From contig NZ_LDWR01000017.1 in assembly GCF_001039005.1 (NCBI RefSeq), positions 62,001-126,000 of the forward strand: a stretch of 64,000 nucleotides of DNA. Direction: 5' to 3'. The DNA is from Burkholderia cepacia (GTDB lineage: Bacteria > Pseudomonadota > Gammaproteobacteria > Burkholderiales > Burkholderiaceae). Positions 18,729-28,063 of the stretch are shown here, piece after piece. Position numbers and translations under genes: made by a program. Numbering within the stretch: the stretch's first letter is position 1; every line of letters starts with the position of its first letter. A model generated the notes under the pieces. It had not been told where the DNA came from and did not search any database. It was given only the letters and a program-made list of their open reading frames with translations.

Positions 18729-19577
18729 TCAGGGCAGCGGGAAGATCGCGTTGATCTGCCCCGTGCCCGAACTCGCGAAATAGTCGGTGACGATCTCGAC
18801 GGGCTGGTCGTAGCGATCCCAGCCGAGCAGGCCGAGCAGCATCGCCGTGTCGTGCATGCCGCCTTCGCCGTGGCAATGCGTGTTGTACTCGGGCAGCATT
18901 GCGCAGAACGTCTTGAAATCGCCCTGCTTCCACAGCTCGACCACGCGCAGGTCGACCTGCCGGAAGAATTCGCGGCTGATCTGGTGGATCGATTCCTCGG
19001 GGCTGCCGTTGTCGTTGAAACGGTGCGACAGCGAACCGCTCGCGAGGAACGCGACGTTCGAATCGCTCTTCTCGATCGCCTCGAGCAGCGCCTCGCCGAA
19101 GCGCCGGCTTTCGTCGAGCGTGTGCCACATGCACCAGCCGGCGATCGACACGACCTTGAAGTGCTGGTCGCCGTTCATGTAGCGCATCGGCACGAGCGTG
19201 CCGTATTCGAGTTCGAGGCTGTCGATCTCGTGCGCACGCGTCGCGACGCCACGTGCGGTGGCCGTCTCGGCGATCAGCCGGCCGAGCGCCGGGTTGCCCG
19301 GATATTCGTACTGCATGTCGCGGATGAAATGCGGCAGTTCGTTGCTCGTATACGTGCCCGCGAAGTGCGCATTGCAGTTCACGTGATAACCCGCGTTGAC
19401 GAGCCAGTGCACGTCCGACACGACGATCGTGTCGACGCCGAGCGCACGGCAGCGCTCGCCGATCAGCTGATGGCCGCGGATCGCCGCTTCGCGGCAGCCG
19501 TGATGCCTGCCGGGCAATTCCGACAGGTACATTGACGGCACGTGCGTGATCTTCGCGGCGAGGGACAGTTTGCCCAT
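18729..19577 (-). CDS. hpaD: 3,4-dihydroxyphenylacetate 2,3-dioxygenase (class III extradiol)
   Basis: 282 residues, LigB-type catalytic subunit that opens the homoprotocatechuate ring to CHMS. Early segment PSMYLSELPGRHHGCREAAI with a metal His, then VVSDVHWLVNAGYHVN, and ASGSLSHRFNDNG with catalytic His. It ends with GTGQINAIFPLP as in E. coli C HpaD. Flanked on both sides by hairpin repeats, which is unusual for a tight catabolic operon. Confidence 0.94.
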   Translation of the reverse strand: MGKLSLAAKITHVPSMYLSELPGRHHGCREAAIRGHQLIGERCRALGVDTIVVSDVHWLVNAGYHVNCNAHFAGTYTSNELPHFIRDMQYEYPGNPALGRLIAETATARGVATRAHEIDSLELEYGTLVPMRYMNGDQHFKVVSIAGWCMWHTLDESRRFGEALLEAIEKSDSNVAFLASGSLSHRFNDNGSPEESIHQISREFFRQVDLRVVELWKQGDFKTFCAMLPEYNTHCHGEGGMHDTAMLLGLLGWDRYDQPVEIVTDYFASSGTGQINAIFPLP

Positions 19578-19594
19578 CGTTCAAGTCTCCTGTC

Positions 19595-19726
19595 GACCCG
19601 AGTTAGCGCTTTAGCGCTTATGTCGGCCCGAGTTAGTGCTTCAGAACTTACTCGGGCCCCATGCTTTGCATCGGGTCCCATGCTTCGCGGTCGGCCAGAG
19701 TTGGCGCTTTAGCGGTTACTCCAGCC
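19595..19726 (-). repeat. Intergenic hairpin repeats, copies 2-4 (hpaE-hpaD gap)
   Basis: Three tandem relatives of the copy in the hpaD-hpaF gap. 19595-19619 is a 5' half only. 19625-19658 is complete, with stem GGCCCGAGT/ACTCGGGCC: an A-T pair of copy 1 is here G-C, a compensatory change. 19693-19726 is diverged with 7 of 9 pairs. CCATGC-like tails separate them. The array fills most of the 209-base gap. Confidence 0.75.
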
Positions 19727-19786
19727 CCATGCTTGGCCGGCGTGCCGGCTAAGGAATCATTCTTGCGGCGAAACGACCCGCGCCCG

Positions 19787-21250
19787 TCACACGCCCCAGC
19801 GCGGAATGTGGTGCGAACCCATCGAGATGCACACGTTCTTGATCTCCGCGAACACCTCGAAACTGTACTCGCCGCCCTCGCGCCCGGTGCCCGATTCCTT
19901 CACGCCGCCGAACGGCTGGCGCAGGTCGCGCACGTTCTGGCTGTTCACGAACACCATCCCGGCCTCGATGCCGCGCGCGAGGCGATGCACCTTGCCGACG
20001 TCCTGCGTCCAGATGTACGACGCGAGGCCGTACGACGTGTCGTTCGCGAGCCGCAGCCCTTCTTCCTCGTCCTCGAACGGGATCAGGCACGCAACCGGCC
20101 CGAAGATCTCTTCCTGTGCGACGCGCATCCGGTTGTCGACGTCAGCCAGCACGGTCGGACGCACGAAGTTGCCGTTGCGCAGATGGTCGGGCAAGCCCGC
20201 CGGCTTGTCCGCGCCGCCCGCGACCACGCGCGCACCTTCCTGCTCGCCGATGCAGATATAGCCGGTCACCTTTTCCCAGTGCTGGCGCGTGATCATCGCG
20301 CCCAGATTCGTGGCCGGATCGGACGGATCGCCGACCACCAGGTTGTTCGCGCGGCGCGCGAATTCCTGCACGAAGCGGTCGTAGATCGTGCGCTGCACGA
20401 AGATCCGCGAGCCCGCGGTGCAGCGTTCGCCGTTGATCGAGAAGATCGTGAACAGCGATGCATCGAGCGCGCGGTCGAAATCGGCATCGTCGAAGATCAG
20501 CACCGGCGACTTGCCGCCGAGCTCCATCGAATACTTCTTGAGGCCCGCGCGCTCCATGATCCGCTTGCCGGTGACGGTGCCACCGGTAAACGACACCGCG
20601 CGCACGTCCGGATGCCGCACGAGCGCGTCGCCGGCCGTCGCGCCGTAACCCTGCACGACGTTCAGCACGCCGGGCGGGATGCCGGCTTCGAGCGCGAGCC
20701 GGCCGAGCTGGTCGGCCGTCAGCGGCGACAGCTCCGACATCTTCAGCACGGCCGTGTTGCCGAGCGCGAGGCACGGCGCCGTCTTCCACGTCGCGGTCAT
20801 GAACGGCACGTTCCACGGCGACACCAGCGCGCACACGCCGACCGGCTGGTACAACGTGTAGTTCAGCATCTGGTCGTCGACCGGATAGGTGCGGCCGTTC
20901 ATCTGCACGCACACTTCGGCGAAGAAATTGAAATTCTCGGACGCGCGCGGAATCAGCTGCTTGCTCGTCTGCGCGATCGGCAGGCCGGTGTCCTGCGTCT
21001 CCAGCGCCGCGAGCATCGGCACGTTCTTCTCGATCAGTTCGCCAAGCTTGCGCATCAGCTTCGCGCGCTCCTTCGCGGGCGTGTTCGCCCATTTCGGGAA
21101 GGCTTCCTTCGCCGCGCGCACGGCCGCGTCGACTTCGGCTTCGCCGGCCGACGCGACGTCGGTGATGACATCGCCCGTCGCGGGATTCAGCGTCGTGAAG
21201 GTCTCGCGGCTCTCGACTTCGCGGCCGTCGATCCAGTGCTTGATGGTCAT
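19787..21250 (-). CDS. hpaE: 5-carboxymethyl-2-hydroxymuconate semialdehyde dehydrogenase
   Basis: 487 residues, NAD-dependent aldehyde dehydrogenase oxidising CHMS. Catalytic Glu in MELGGKSPVL and catalytic Cys in SINGERCTAGSRI; cofactor-site FTGGTVTGKRI. Start MTIKHWIDGREVES is standard. It is third in the operon, 22 bases after hpaG2 and before the repeat-filled gap leading to hpaD. Confidence 0.95.
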   Translation of the reverse strand: MTIKHWIDGREVESRETFTTLNPATGDVITDVASAGEAEVDAAVRAAKEAFPKWANTPAKERAKLMRKLGELIEKNVPMLAALETQDTGLPIAQTSKQLIPRASENFNFFAEVCVQMNGRTYPVDDQMLNYTLYQPVGVCALVSPWNVPFMTATWKTAPCLALGNTAVLKMSELSPLTADQLGRLALEAGIPPGVLNVVQGYGATAGDALVRHPDVRAVSFTGGTVTGKRIMERAGLKKYSMELGGKSPVLIFDDADFDRALDASLFTIFSINGERCTAGSRIFVQRTIYDRFVQEFARRANNLVVGDPSDPATNLGAMITRQHWEKVTGYICIGEQEGARVVAGGADKPAGLPDHLRNGNFVRPTVLADVDNRMRVAQEEIFGPVACLIPFEDEEEGLRLANDTSYGLASYIWTQDVGKVHRLARGIEAGMVFVNSQNVRDLRQPFGGVKESGTGREGGEYSFEVFAEIKNVCISMGSHHIPRWGV

Positions 21251-21272
21251 GGGTTCTCCTTGGGCGACGGGC

Positions 21273-22037
21273 TCAGCCGGCGCGATAGTAGTCTGCTTCG
21301 CCGACGATCGTGTTGACGAGCCGGCCGATCCCTTCGATTTCGGTCACGACCTCGTCGCCCGGCTGCGTGTCCGCCAGCCCCTCGGGCGTGCCGGTCAGGA
21401 TCAGGTCGCCCGGCGAGAGCGTCATGAACCCGCTGATGTGCTCGATCAGCGCCGGCACGTCGAAGATCATGTCGCGCGTGCTGCCGCGCTGCGTCTCCCG
21501 GCCGTTCACCGTCGTGCGCAGCGTCAGGTCGCCCGGGTCGCCGATCTCGTCGCGGCTGACGAACCACGGCCCGAGCGGCGTGCAGGTGTCGCGGTTCTTC
21601 ACGCGCAGGTTCGGGCGGTAGTAGTTCTCGAGATAGTCGCGGATCGCGTAGTCGTTCGCGACCGTATAGCCGGCCACGTAGTCGAGCGCCTGCGCGCGGC
21701 GCACGTTGCGCGCGGGCCGGCCGATCACGACGGCCAGTTCGCACTCGTAGTGCATGTGGGTGGCATCCGCCGGGCGCACGGTGCGCGACCGGTGGCCGAT
21801 GAACGTGTTCGGCCCCTTCAGGAAGATCAGCGGCTCGCTCGGCGCCTTGAACGCGAGTTCCTTCGCGTGGTCGGCGTAGTTGAGGCCGAGCGCGAACGTC
21901 GTGCGCGGCGCGACGGGCGGCAGCCATGCGACCTCCTCCTCGGCCACGACGCGCCCGGTATCGAGGCGGATCGCGCCGTCGCCGGCCGGTTCGGCCGCAT
22001 GCAGTGCGCCGTTGTAGATGATGCGCGCCGTCTTCAT
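21273..22037 (-). CDS. hpaG2: HpaG C-terminal half: CHM isomerase/decarboxylase domain protein
   Basis: 254 residues, fumarylacetoacetase fold, decarboxylating 5-oxo-pent-3-ene-1,2,5-tricarboxylate. Signatures: LGLNYADHAKEL, FLKGPNTFIGH, the metal-binding YECELAVVIGRPARN and GDLILTGTPEGL. In E. coli C the two halves are one polypeptide; here they are two genes overlapping by 4 bases (ATGA), so they likely form a heteromer. Confidence 0.92.
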   Translation of the reverse strand: MKTARIIYNGALHAAEPAGDGAIRLDTGRVVAEEEVAWLPPVAPRTTFALGLNYADHAKELAFKAPSEPLIFLKGPNTFIGHRSRTVRPADATHMHYECELAVVIGRPARNVRRAQALDYVAGYTVANDYAIRDYLENYYRPNLRVKNRDTCTPLGPWFVSRDEIGDPGDLTLRTTVNGRETQRGSTRDMIFDVPALIEHISGFMTLSPGDLILTGTPEGLADTQPGDEVVTEIEGIGRLVNTIVGEADYYRAG

Positions 22038-22723
22038 CGGGTTTCCTCCGCAATCAGCGTGTGCCGCAACGTGCCGATGCCGGCGGCGGCGATCTCGACC
22101 GTGCTGCCCGCGCGGGCGCGCGGTGCGCCGCCGGCGACGCCGAGCAGCAGCACGTCGCCCGCGTCGAACGACATGAAGGCCGTCACGTCGGCGATCAGGT
22201 CGCGCACGGGGCGGATCAGCGTGGCGGTCGAAGCGGAGACGGCAACCTCGCCGTCGATCCGCACGGTCAACGCGAGCGCGTCGACATCGGCAAGCGCGGC
22301 GGCCGGCACGATGGCGGGACCCAGCGGGCAGAAGCCGTCACGGCACTTGAAACGTACGGCCGGACGGTAGTAATCGGGATGCGGCACCGACACGTCGCTC
22401 GCGAGCGTGAAGCCGTGCACGTAGTCGAGCGCCTGCGCGGCCGGCACGCGGGTGGCGCGCCGGGCGAACACGACGGCCACCGACGCGCCGATCTCCAGCG
22501 CGTCGACACCGGCCGGCACGACGACGGCCGCGCCGTCGGCCGCATGCGTGTTGGCCGGCTTGATATACAGGATCGGCGCCTGCGGCGGGCGGCCGTAAGG
22601 CGGTGCGTTCACGGCAGCGCCGAGCGCGTCGAGCGCCGCGCGCTCGTTGAGCAGCGCACCGTAGACGGTACCGATGGCGACCGGCAACGGCGGCGCCGCG
22701 GCGGTCGTGCAAGACAGCTCCAT
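22034..22723 (-). CDS. hpaG1: HpaG N-terminal half, FAH-family subunit
   Basis: 229 residues, first gene of the hpa operon. FAH-fold with LYIKPANTH, the segment ALEIGASVAVVFARRATRV (metal-site position keeps Glu) and GDVLLLGVAGGAPRA. Partner of HpaG2. The promoter region is shared with divergent hpaR; the start MELSCTTAAAPPLP lies about 40 bases from a palindromic AT-rich site. Confidence 0.9.
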   Translation of the reverse strand: MELSCTTAAAPPLPVAIGTVYGALLNERAALDALGAAVNAPPYGRPPQAPILYIKPANTHAADGAAVVVPAGVDALEIGASVAVVFARRATRVPAAQALDYVHGFTLASDVSVPHPDYYRPAVRFKCRDGFCPLGPAIVPAAALADVDALALTVRIDGEVAVSASTATLIRPVRDLIADVTAFMSFDAGDVLLLGVAGGAPRARAGSTVEIAAAGIGTLRHTLIAEETR

Positions 22724-22762
22724 GCGTCATTCCCCTGCCGCGCGTCGCGGCGCATCGTCAAT

Positions 22763-22782
22763 AGTTAATATCTTAAGTAAAC
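22763..22782. promoter_or_regulatory. Putative HpaR operator
   Basis: AGTTAATATCTTAAGTAAAC is an imperfect inverted repeat centred on CTTAAG in an otherwise GC-rich gap between hpaG1 and hpaR. MarR-type repressors bind AT-rich dyads of this size, and HpaR in E. coli represses from the shared promoter until the aromatic acid binds. Assignment by position. Confidence 0.5.
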
Positions 22783-22875
22783 AATCGGGCGCTGGCAACC
22801 TCGATTACCCTGATACGCGAAATTCACCACCTTCGGCTGTTAAGATTGATGCGTCCCCGTCCACTGTCCACCCCG

Positions 22876-23316
22876 ATGAACCGTACGCTCGACCATCGCA
22901 ACCTGGCCATGCTGCTGCTGGAAGCCCGCGAAACGCTGATGGGTCTGTTCCGCCCCATTCTCAAGGAATTCGCGCTGACCGAACAGCAATGGCGGATCAT
23001 CCGCGTGCTCGACGGTGAACCGGCGCATGCGCTCGAAGCGGGACAGATCGCCCGGCGCTGCTGCATCCTGAGCCCGAGCCTCACGGGCGTGCTGGAACGG
23101 ATGGAGCGCGACGGCCTGATCACGCGCACGCGCGCGCAGGAAGATCAGCGCCGGCTGCTGGTCAGCCTGACGCCGCAAAGCAGGAAACTCGTCACGGAAA
23201 TCGGTCCGCGCATCGACGAGCAATACCGGCAGCTCGAATCGCGCTTCGGCCAGGACGGCCTCGAAGATATCTACCGCGCGCTCGACCGTCTGATCGAACT
23301 CGGCGGCAACACGTGA
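22876..23316 (+). CDS. hpaR: MarR-type repressor of homoprotocatechuate degradation
   Basis: About 146 residues from MNRTLDHRNLAMLLL; an ATG nine codons upstream is possible, and neither has a strong ribosome site. Winged helix: EQQWRIIRVLDG, then GQIARRCCILSPSLTGVLERMERDGLITR and the wing DQRRLLVSLT. Divergent from hpaG1, the classical arrangement. Represses the operon in the absence of 4-hydroxyphenylacetate-type inducers by family knowledge. Confidence 0.9.
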   Translation: MNRTLDHRNLAMLLLEARETLMGLFRPILKEFALTEQQWRIIRVLDGEPAHALEAGQIARRCCILSPSLTGVLERMERDGLITRTRAQEDQRRLLVSLTPQSRKLVTEIGPRIDEQYRQLESRFGQDGLEDIYRALDRLIELGGNT

Positions 23317-23320
23317 AGAT

Positions 23321-23355
23321 GGCGCCCATTCCCGTCAGTCGCGGGAACGGGCGCC
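23321..23355. terminator. Bidirectional hairpin between convergent genes
   Basis: GGCGCCC-A-TTCCCG pairs with CGGGAA-C-GGGCGCC around a 7-base loop, one A/C mismatch in a 14-bp stem. It sits in the 55-base gap between hpaR and the convergent SDR gene. No T-run follows on either strand, so it is a terminator-like hairpin rather than a canonical one. Confidence 0.5.
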
Positions 23356-23371
23356 GATATTGCGCCGGCGG

Positions 23372-24583
23372 TCAGTGCACCGCGCCGCGCATCAGTTCGG
23401 TCACCGCGACGCCGCGCGACGTGCGCATGCATTCCTCGACGTAATCGATGAACGGCAACGGCTCGAAATCGATTTCATCGCGCACGCGGCGGTTGTCGAA
23501 CACGCGATCGACCGTCGCGAATTCCGCGCAACGCTGCAGCGCCCGGCCGATCACGCGTTCGAGTGCCGGATCGGGCCGCCCGAGCACGTCGCGCACCACG
23601 AGCGGCAGCTCGGCCGGCGCGCATGCCGCGTAGCGCGGCGCGCCCGTCATCCCCGCCGCCTCGTCCATCGCACGCACGATCTGCGCGACCTGCGGCGCCT
23701 CGTCGCCGGCCGACACGTGATAGACGTCGTGCGCGAGCGTCGGCTTGACGGCCAGCAGCATCGTCGCGCGCGCCACGTCGTCCACCGACACGATGTCGAT
23801 ACGCGTCATCGGCCGTGCGGTGAAGCGGCGCGCGGCATGCGCAAGCCGGAACATCCAGAACGAATTCGGCGCGGGCCGTGTGCCGAGCACCGTGTGGCCG
23901 ACGACGTGCGACGGCCGCACGACGACGAGCGGCAGCCCGAGCACGCGCAGGCGCTGCTCCGTTTCGGCCTTCGCGTGCAGGTAGTCCGCCGCGAGCACCG
24001 CGCCCGGCAGGCCTTCGCCGTCCTGCGCAACGTCGTTCGCCGCGTCGCCCGCCGCCTCTTCCTGCACGATCCCGCCACGGCCCGCATGCGCGTAGGCCGT
24101 GCCGACATAGACGAAGCGCTGCAAGCGCGACGCCCGTGCGAAGCGTTCGGCAAAACGCACCGAATCGGCAATGTCCGACTGCAGGTGCGCACCGTCGGCC
24201 GGCGACGCATGACCGGCGCAGTGAATCACGTGGGTCGCGCCGGCGAGACGCGACGCGTCGGCACCCTGCCACACGTCGCCGAGCGCGCCGACGATCACGT
24301 TCGCTTCGGTCAGACGCGACGCCCAGTACGGCGCGAGCCCCGCGCGCAACGCGGCTTCGCGCAGCCGCGCGACGGCGTGGCCGCGGTTCTGCGCGCGCAC
24401 GACGCACACGATACGTTCCAGCAGCCCTGCATTGACGAGCGCCGTCAGTACGGTACTGCCGATGAAGCCGGTTGCGCCGGTCAGCACCAGCCGTCCGACG
24501 TTGGCCGCCGCGACCGGTGCGCTGGCCGGCGACACGAGGCTGGTCCGCCAGTTGAGCGACAACGCGGTTTTCCAGATCAGCAC
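23372..24583 (-). CDS. SDR/thioester-reductase-like NAD(P)-dependent oxidoreductase
   Basis: 403 residues from a GTG with AAGGAG five bases before it; the longer frame lacks such a site. Extended SDR: nucleotide loop GATGFIGSTVL near residue 35, YVGTAYAHAG, and the catalytic YLHAKAE pattern. The shape resembles thioester-reductase (male-sterility) domains that act on acyl thioesters or long-chain substrates. It stands alone, transcribed away from a long AT-rich gap. Substrate not evident. Confidence 0.75.
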   Translation of the reverse strand: MLIWKTALSLNWRTSLVSPASAPVAAANVGRLVLTGATGFIGSTVLTALVNAGLLERIVCVVRAQNRGHAVARLREAALRAGLAPYWASRLTEANVIVGALGDVWQGADASRLAGATHVIHCAGHASPADGAHLQSDIADSVRFAERFARASRLQRFVYVGTAYAHAGRGGIVQEEAAGDAANDVAQDGEGLPGAVLAADYLHAKAETEQRLRVLGLPLVVVRPSHVVGHTVLGTRPAPNSFWMFRLAHAARRFTARPMTRIDIVSVDDVARATMLLAVKPTLAHDVYHVSAGDEAPQVAQIVRAMDEAAGMTGAPRYAACAPAELPLVVRDVLGRPDPALERVIGRALQRCAEFATVDRVFDNRRVRDEIDFEPLPFIDYVEECMRTSRGVAVTELMRGAVH

Positions 24584-25232
24584 GATAGTCTCCTTCGAAG
24601 AGTCGGCCGGGCGGCGCGGCACCCGCGGTTGCGGGCTGCGCACGGCTCACCGGCCGGGCCGGGGCTAACGCGCGCCCCGGCAGTCCCGATCGGGCGTGCG
24701 GCCCGCGATCGCATCGATCGCGTCTCTGGTACGAGGCGGCGGCAGCCGCCGAGGACGGGCGTCCGCGGCACAGGATCGGGAAGCTCCCAGTGTGGGGCTC
24801 GACCGTATGCAAGTCTGTCCCGAAAGTTTCGTGAAAGTGTGCCGATTTGTACGCGATTGTCGGAGTGTGTCGTTCCGGCCGCGCCGTCAGAACACTGACA
24901 CATCCGATCGGGCGGCATCCAGGCTGTGCCGTGTCGCATCGGCCGGCCCGGTGTCGGTGGCCGGTCGCACGCGACAGATCGACGCGCCCCACGGCCATGT
25001 CATCGCATGTCTCGAACGTCGGCCATGCATGCATCGATACCACGATCGCCGGTGTCGCCTGCATTTGCGCGCGCTGCCGGAATAACCATGAATCGTCAGA
25101 CGTCGTTTCATCCGAAACCGAAATAGACTCAATCCGGATTTATTGCGGATTATCACTTGCGTTTCACACCAGTCTATCTAGACTGTTCAAGTCAAAACGG
25201 TCGAATACGTCAATTTCTTGGGAGACGATCCT
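24584..25232. other. 650-base non-coding gap
   Basis: GC content falls towards 25100-25230, where TTATTGCGGATTATCACTTG and similar AT-rich sequence probably holds the promoter for the small gene that follows. No convincing gene, tRNA or repeat seen; reading frames here use non-native codons. Confidence 0.5.
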
Positions 25233-25577
25233 ATGCGCCTCACTATTCGGATTAATGGCAGCGAATCAGCAACCCTGCAATCGTTCGCGGTACTGTGGGT
25301 CGATACCGACGAGGGGCTGTGGTCGCGCGAGGCACATCAGGGCATGGATCTTCCGACCTGGGGCAAGGTCCGCGATGTCGAAGGCGCGATGGCGCTCTGC
25401 GCGGCCGACGGCGGGAATGCCGTATGCCAGCTGAAGGGGCTGTCGTTCGATGCGACGCAGCGCGAACAGGGTCCCGCCGTGCTAGCCGGCGATCACGCCG
25501 GTGCATGGCGGCTGCAGGCCGTCGATCGTTGCACGACCCAGCCGGAATACCAGGAATTTATTTCAGTCGCGCGATAG
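25233..25577 (+). CDS. Hypothetical 114-residue protein
   Basis: Starts MRLTIRINGSESATLQSF with a GGGAG ribosome site. Soluble, acidic, with two Cys (MALCAADG, NAVCQLKG) plus one near the C-terminus (DRCTTQ). Not recognised. It is an isolated single gene, preceded by a long AT-rich region and followed by an intrinsic terminator, a layout common for independently induced small proteins. Confidence 0.6.
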   Translation: MRLTIRINGSESATLQSFAVLWVDTDEGLWSREAHQGMDLPTWGKVRDVEGAMALCAADGGNAVCQLKGLSFDATQREQGPAVLAGDHAGAWRLQAVDRCTTQPEYQEFISVAR

Positions 25578-25655
25578 CAATATCGCCCTGAATCGTCTGC
25601 GGTTTTCGGGTTTATTCCAGGTTCACCGATATTAATTTCGATATTCATTATTAAC

Positions 25656-25685
25656 AGCGCCTCATTTTGGGGCGCTTTTTATTTT
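25656..25685 (+). terminator. Intrinsic terminator
   Basis: AGCGCCTC / GGGGCGCT forms an 8-bp stem (two G-T wobble-type ends) around ATTTT, followed by a run of T. It ends the transcript of the small upstream gene. The remaining gap to the next gene (to 25996) shows no other feature. Confidence 0.8.
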
Positions 25686-25996
25686 CTGCACCAAATAAAT
25701 AATCGGCGACCGGGCAATTGATCGCACACCGGTGATGATCGCGATCGGTGGCGTGTCGAATACCATGCACCCGGATCGACACACCGCCGATCGCCCGTCT
25801 TTCATCGTCTGTCGCGGCGGTGAAATTCCGCCTCCGCCCGCCTTTCCCGCCCTCTTTTCCGCGCACTGCCGAATGGCCGCCGAACGCTTTTTCTCGGGGC
25901 CGGAACACACTTTCCCCACACGGCGTTTACTCATTTATTACAATCACATTATTCAGACTGACTTGCCGCCACCTGGCGGTCCGACCCGGCCATTGC

Positions 25997-27895
25997 ATGA
26001 GCGTAAAAAAGAAGACCCACCCCGCCGATCCGTACGCGGCCGCGACCAAGAATCCGATGCTCGCGTCGCGCCTGCCGATGTGGCGCTCGAAGCTGATCGT
26101 GATCGTCGTGTTCCTCGCGTTCGCCGCACTGATCGGGCGCGCTTTCTGGGTGCAGGTCGCCAACCAGGATTTCTACGTCGGCCAGGGCCAGAAACGCTAC
26201 CAGCGCACGATCGAGCTCGACGCGATGCGCGGGGGCATCGTCGACCGCAACGGCGCGATGCTCGCGGTCAGCCTGTCGACCTATGAAATCTGGGCGAACC
26301 CGAAACAGGTCGCCGATACCGACTACCCGCAGATCGCGAAGCTGCTCGACATGCCGCTCGTCGAGGTGAAGCGGCGCCTCGGCAACGACAAGACGTTCGT
26401 GCTGCTCAAGCGGCAGGTCGACGCGGACACCGCGGGCCGGCTCGACAAGCTCGCGATCGACGGCATCACGCAGATCGCCGATTCGAAGCGCTTCTACCCG
26501 GAGGGCGAATCGGCCGCACACGTGGTCGGCTTCACGAACGTCGAGGACAAGGGCCAGGAAGGCGTCGAACTTGCGGCGAATGCACGCTTGTCGGGCACGT
26601 CGGGGCAGCGCGAGGTGATCCGCGACCGGCTCGGCCGCATCGTGTCGGACACGCGCCCGCTCGTGCCCGCGCAGCACGGCGCGACGATCGAACTGACGAT
26701 CGACCGCCGGATCCAGCAGCTGGCGTTCAGCCAGCTCAAGGCAGCCGTGGTCGAGAACAACGCGTTGGCCGGCAGCGTCGTCGTGCTCGACGCGCAGAAC
26801 GGCGAGATCCTCGCGCTCGCGAACTACCCGACCTTCGACCCGAACGACCGTGCGCGCCTCACCGGCCAGCAGTTGCGCAACCGCGCGGTGATCGACACGT
26901 TCGAACCCGGTTCGACGATCAAGCCGCTCGTCGTCGCGCTGTCGATCGACGAACGCAAGGTCACGCCGAACACGATCATCAACACGTCGCCGGGCACCTA
27001 CAAGATCGGTCCGGCCGTGATCCACGACACGTCGAACCACGGGTCGCTGACGGTGTCGCAGGCACTGCAGAAGTCGAGCAACATCGCGCTCGCGAAGCTC
27101 GCGCTGAACCTGCCCGCCGAAACGATCTGGAACAAGTACCAGGAATACGGGATCGGCCGCGCGCCGGAACTGACGTTCCCGGGCGTCGCGTCGGGCCGGC
27201 TGCGCGGCTACAAGCGCTGGCGGCCGATCGAGCAGGCGACGATGGCATACGGCTACGGCCTGTCGATGTCGCTGCTGCAGATCGCGCAGACCTACACGGC
27301 CTACGCGGGCGACGGCACGCTGCACCCGGTGTCGCTGCTGAAGAACGGCACCGACCAGCAGACGATCGACGCGCATCGCGGCCACCGCGTGACGACGCCG
27401 CAAACGGCCGCGTCGATCCGCTCGATGCTCGAGATGGCGGTCGGCGAAGGTGGAACCGGGCGCCGCGCGCGCGTCGACGGCTACCGGATCGGCGGCAAGA
27501 CCGGTACCGCGCGCAAGCAGGTCGGCGCGACCTATGCGAAGGGCAAGTACCGCGCGCTGTTCGCGGGGATGGCGCCGATGAGCAACCCGCGCCTGATCGT
27601 CGCGGTGATGATCGACGAGCCGCGCGGCAAGGGTTACTACGGCGGCACGGTGGCCGGCCCGGTGTTCGCGTCGGTTACGAGCGGCTCGCTGCAGTTGCTC
27701 GGCGTGCCGCCCGATGCGCCGGTCGAGCCGGAGAAGCCGCAGCCGGCCAAGGCGGTTGCACCGCAGAAGACGGTCGCGGCGCCGAAGGCGGCGGCTCAAC
27801 CGAAAACGGCTGCCGCGCAGAAAGCCGCCGTGCCGGTCAAGACCGCCGCGCATGCGGGCACGGCCGCCGTGCAGGCAAAAGCGGCGGCAAGCTGA
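25997..27895 (+). CDS. Class B penicillin-binding protein, FtsI/PBP3-type, stand-alone copy
   Basis: 632 residues from MSVKKKTHPADP. Short cytoplasmic tail, one membrane helix at about residues 35-55, dimerisation domain (MRGGIVDRNGAML), transpeptidase domain with active Ser306 in GSTIKP, KSSNIALAK, and the KTG box GGKTGTARKQ. It cross-links septal peptidoglycan. Not in a dcw cluster, so it is a paralogue of the main ftsI. The last ~55 residues are an Ala/Lys/Pro/Gln-rich low-complexity tail absent from typical FtsI. The longer frame upstream lacks signal sense. Confidence 0.92.
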   Translation: MSVKKKTHPADPYAAATKNPMLASRLPMWRSKLIVIVVFLAFAALIGRAFWVQVANQDFYVGQGQKRYQRTIELDAMRGGIVDRNGAMLAVSLSTYEIWANPKQVADTDYPQIAKLLDMPLVEVKRRLGNDKTFVLLKRQVDADTAGRLDKLAIDGITQIADSKRFYPEGESAAHVVGFTNVEDKGQEGVELAANARLSGTSGQREVIRDRLGRIVSDTRPLVPAQHGATIELTIDRRIQQLAFSQLKAAVVENNALAGSVVVLDAQNGEILALANYPTFDPNDRARLTGQQLRNRAVIDTFEPGSTIKPLVVALSIDERKVTPNTIINTSPGTYKIGPAVIHDTSNHGSLTVSQALQKSSNIALAKLALNLPAETIWNKYQEYGIGRAPELTFPGVASGRLRGYKRWRPIEQATMAYGYGLSMSLLQIAQTYTAYAGDGTLHPVSLLKNGTDQQTIDAHRGHRVTTPQTAASIRSMLEMAVGEGGTGRRARVDGYRIGGKTGTARKQVGATYAKGKYRALFAGMAPMSNPRLIVAVMIDEPRGKGYYGGTVAGPVFASVTSGSLQLLGVPPDAPVEPEKPQPAKAVAPQKTVAAPKAAAQPKTAAAQKAAVPVKTAAHAGTAAVQAKAAAS

Positions 27896-28063
27896 AACCG
27901 CCAGGCGGGCGATGCGGTGCGCCCCTCGCCCTCACCTCGCTTTCATCCCACTTACTAGGAACGCACCGCATTATTTGAGCGTTCCCGCCGCGTCCTCCTA
28001 CAATTTTTTCGCGCCGCGGGCGTCCTTGCCCGCGCGCCCGACTACAACAATGGAGTGAGACGC

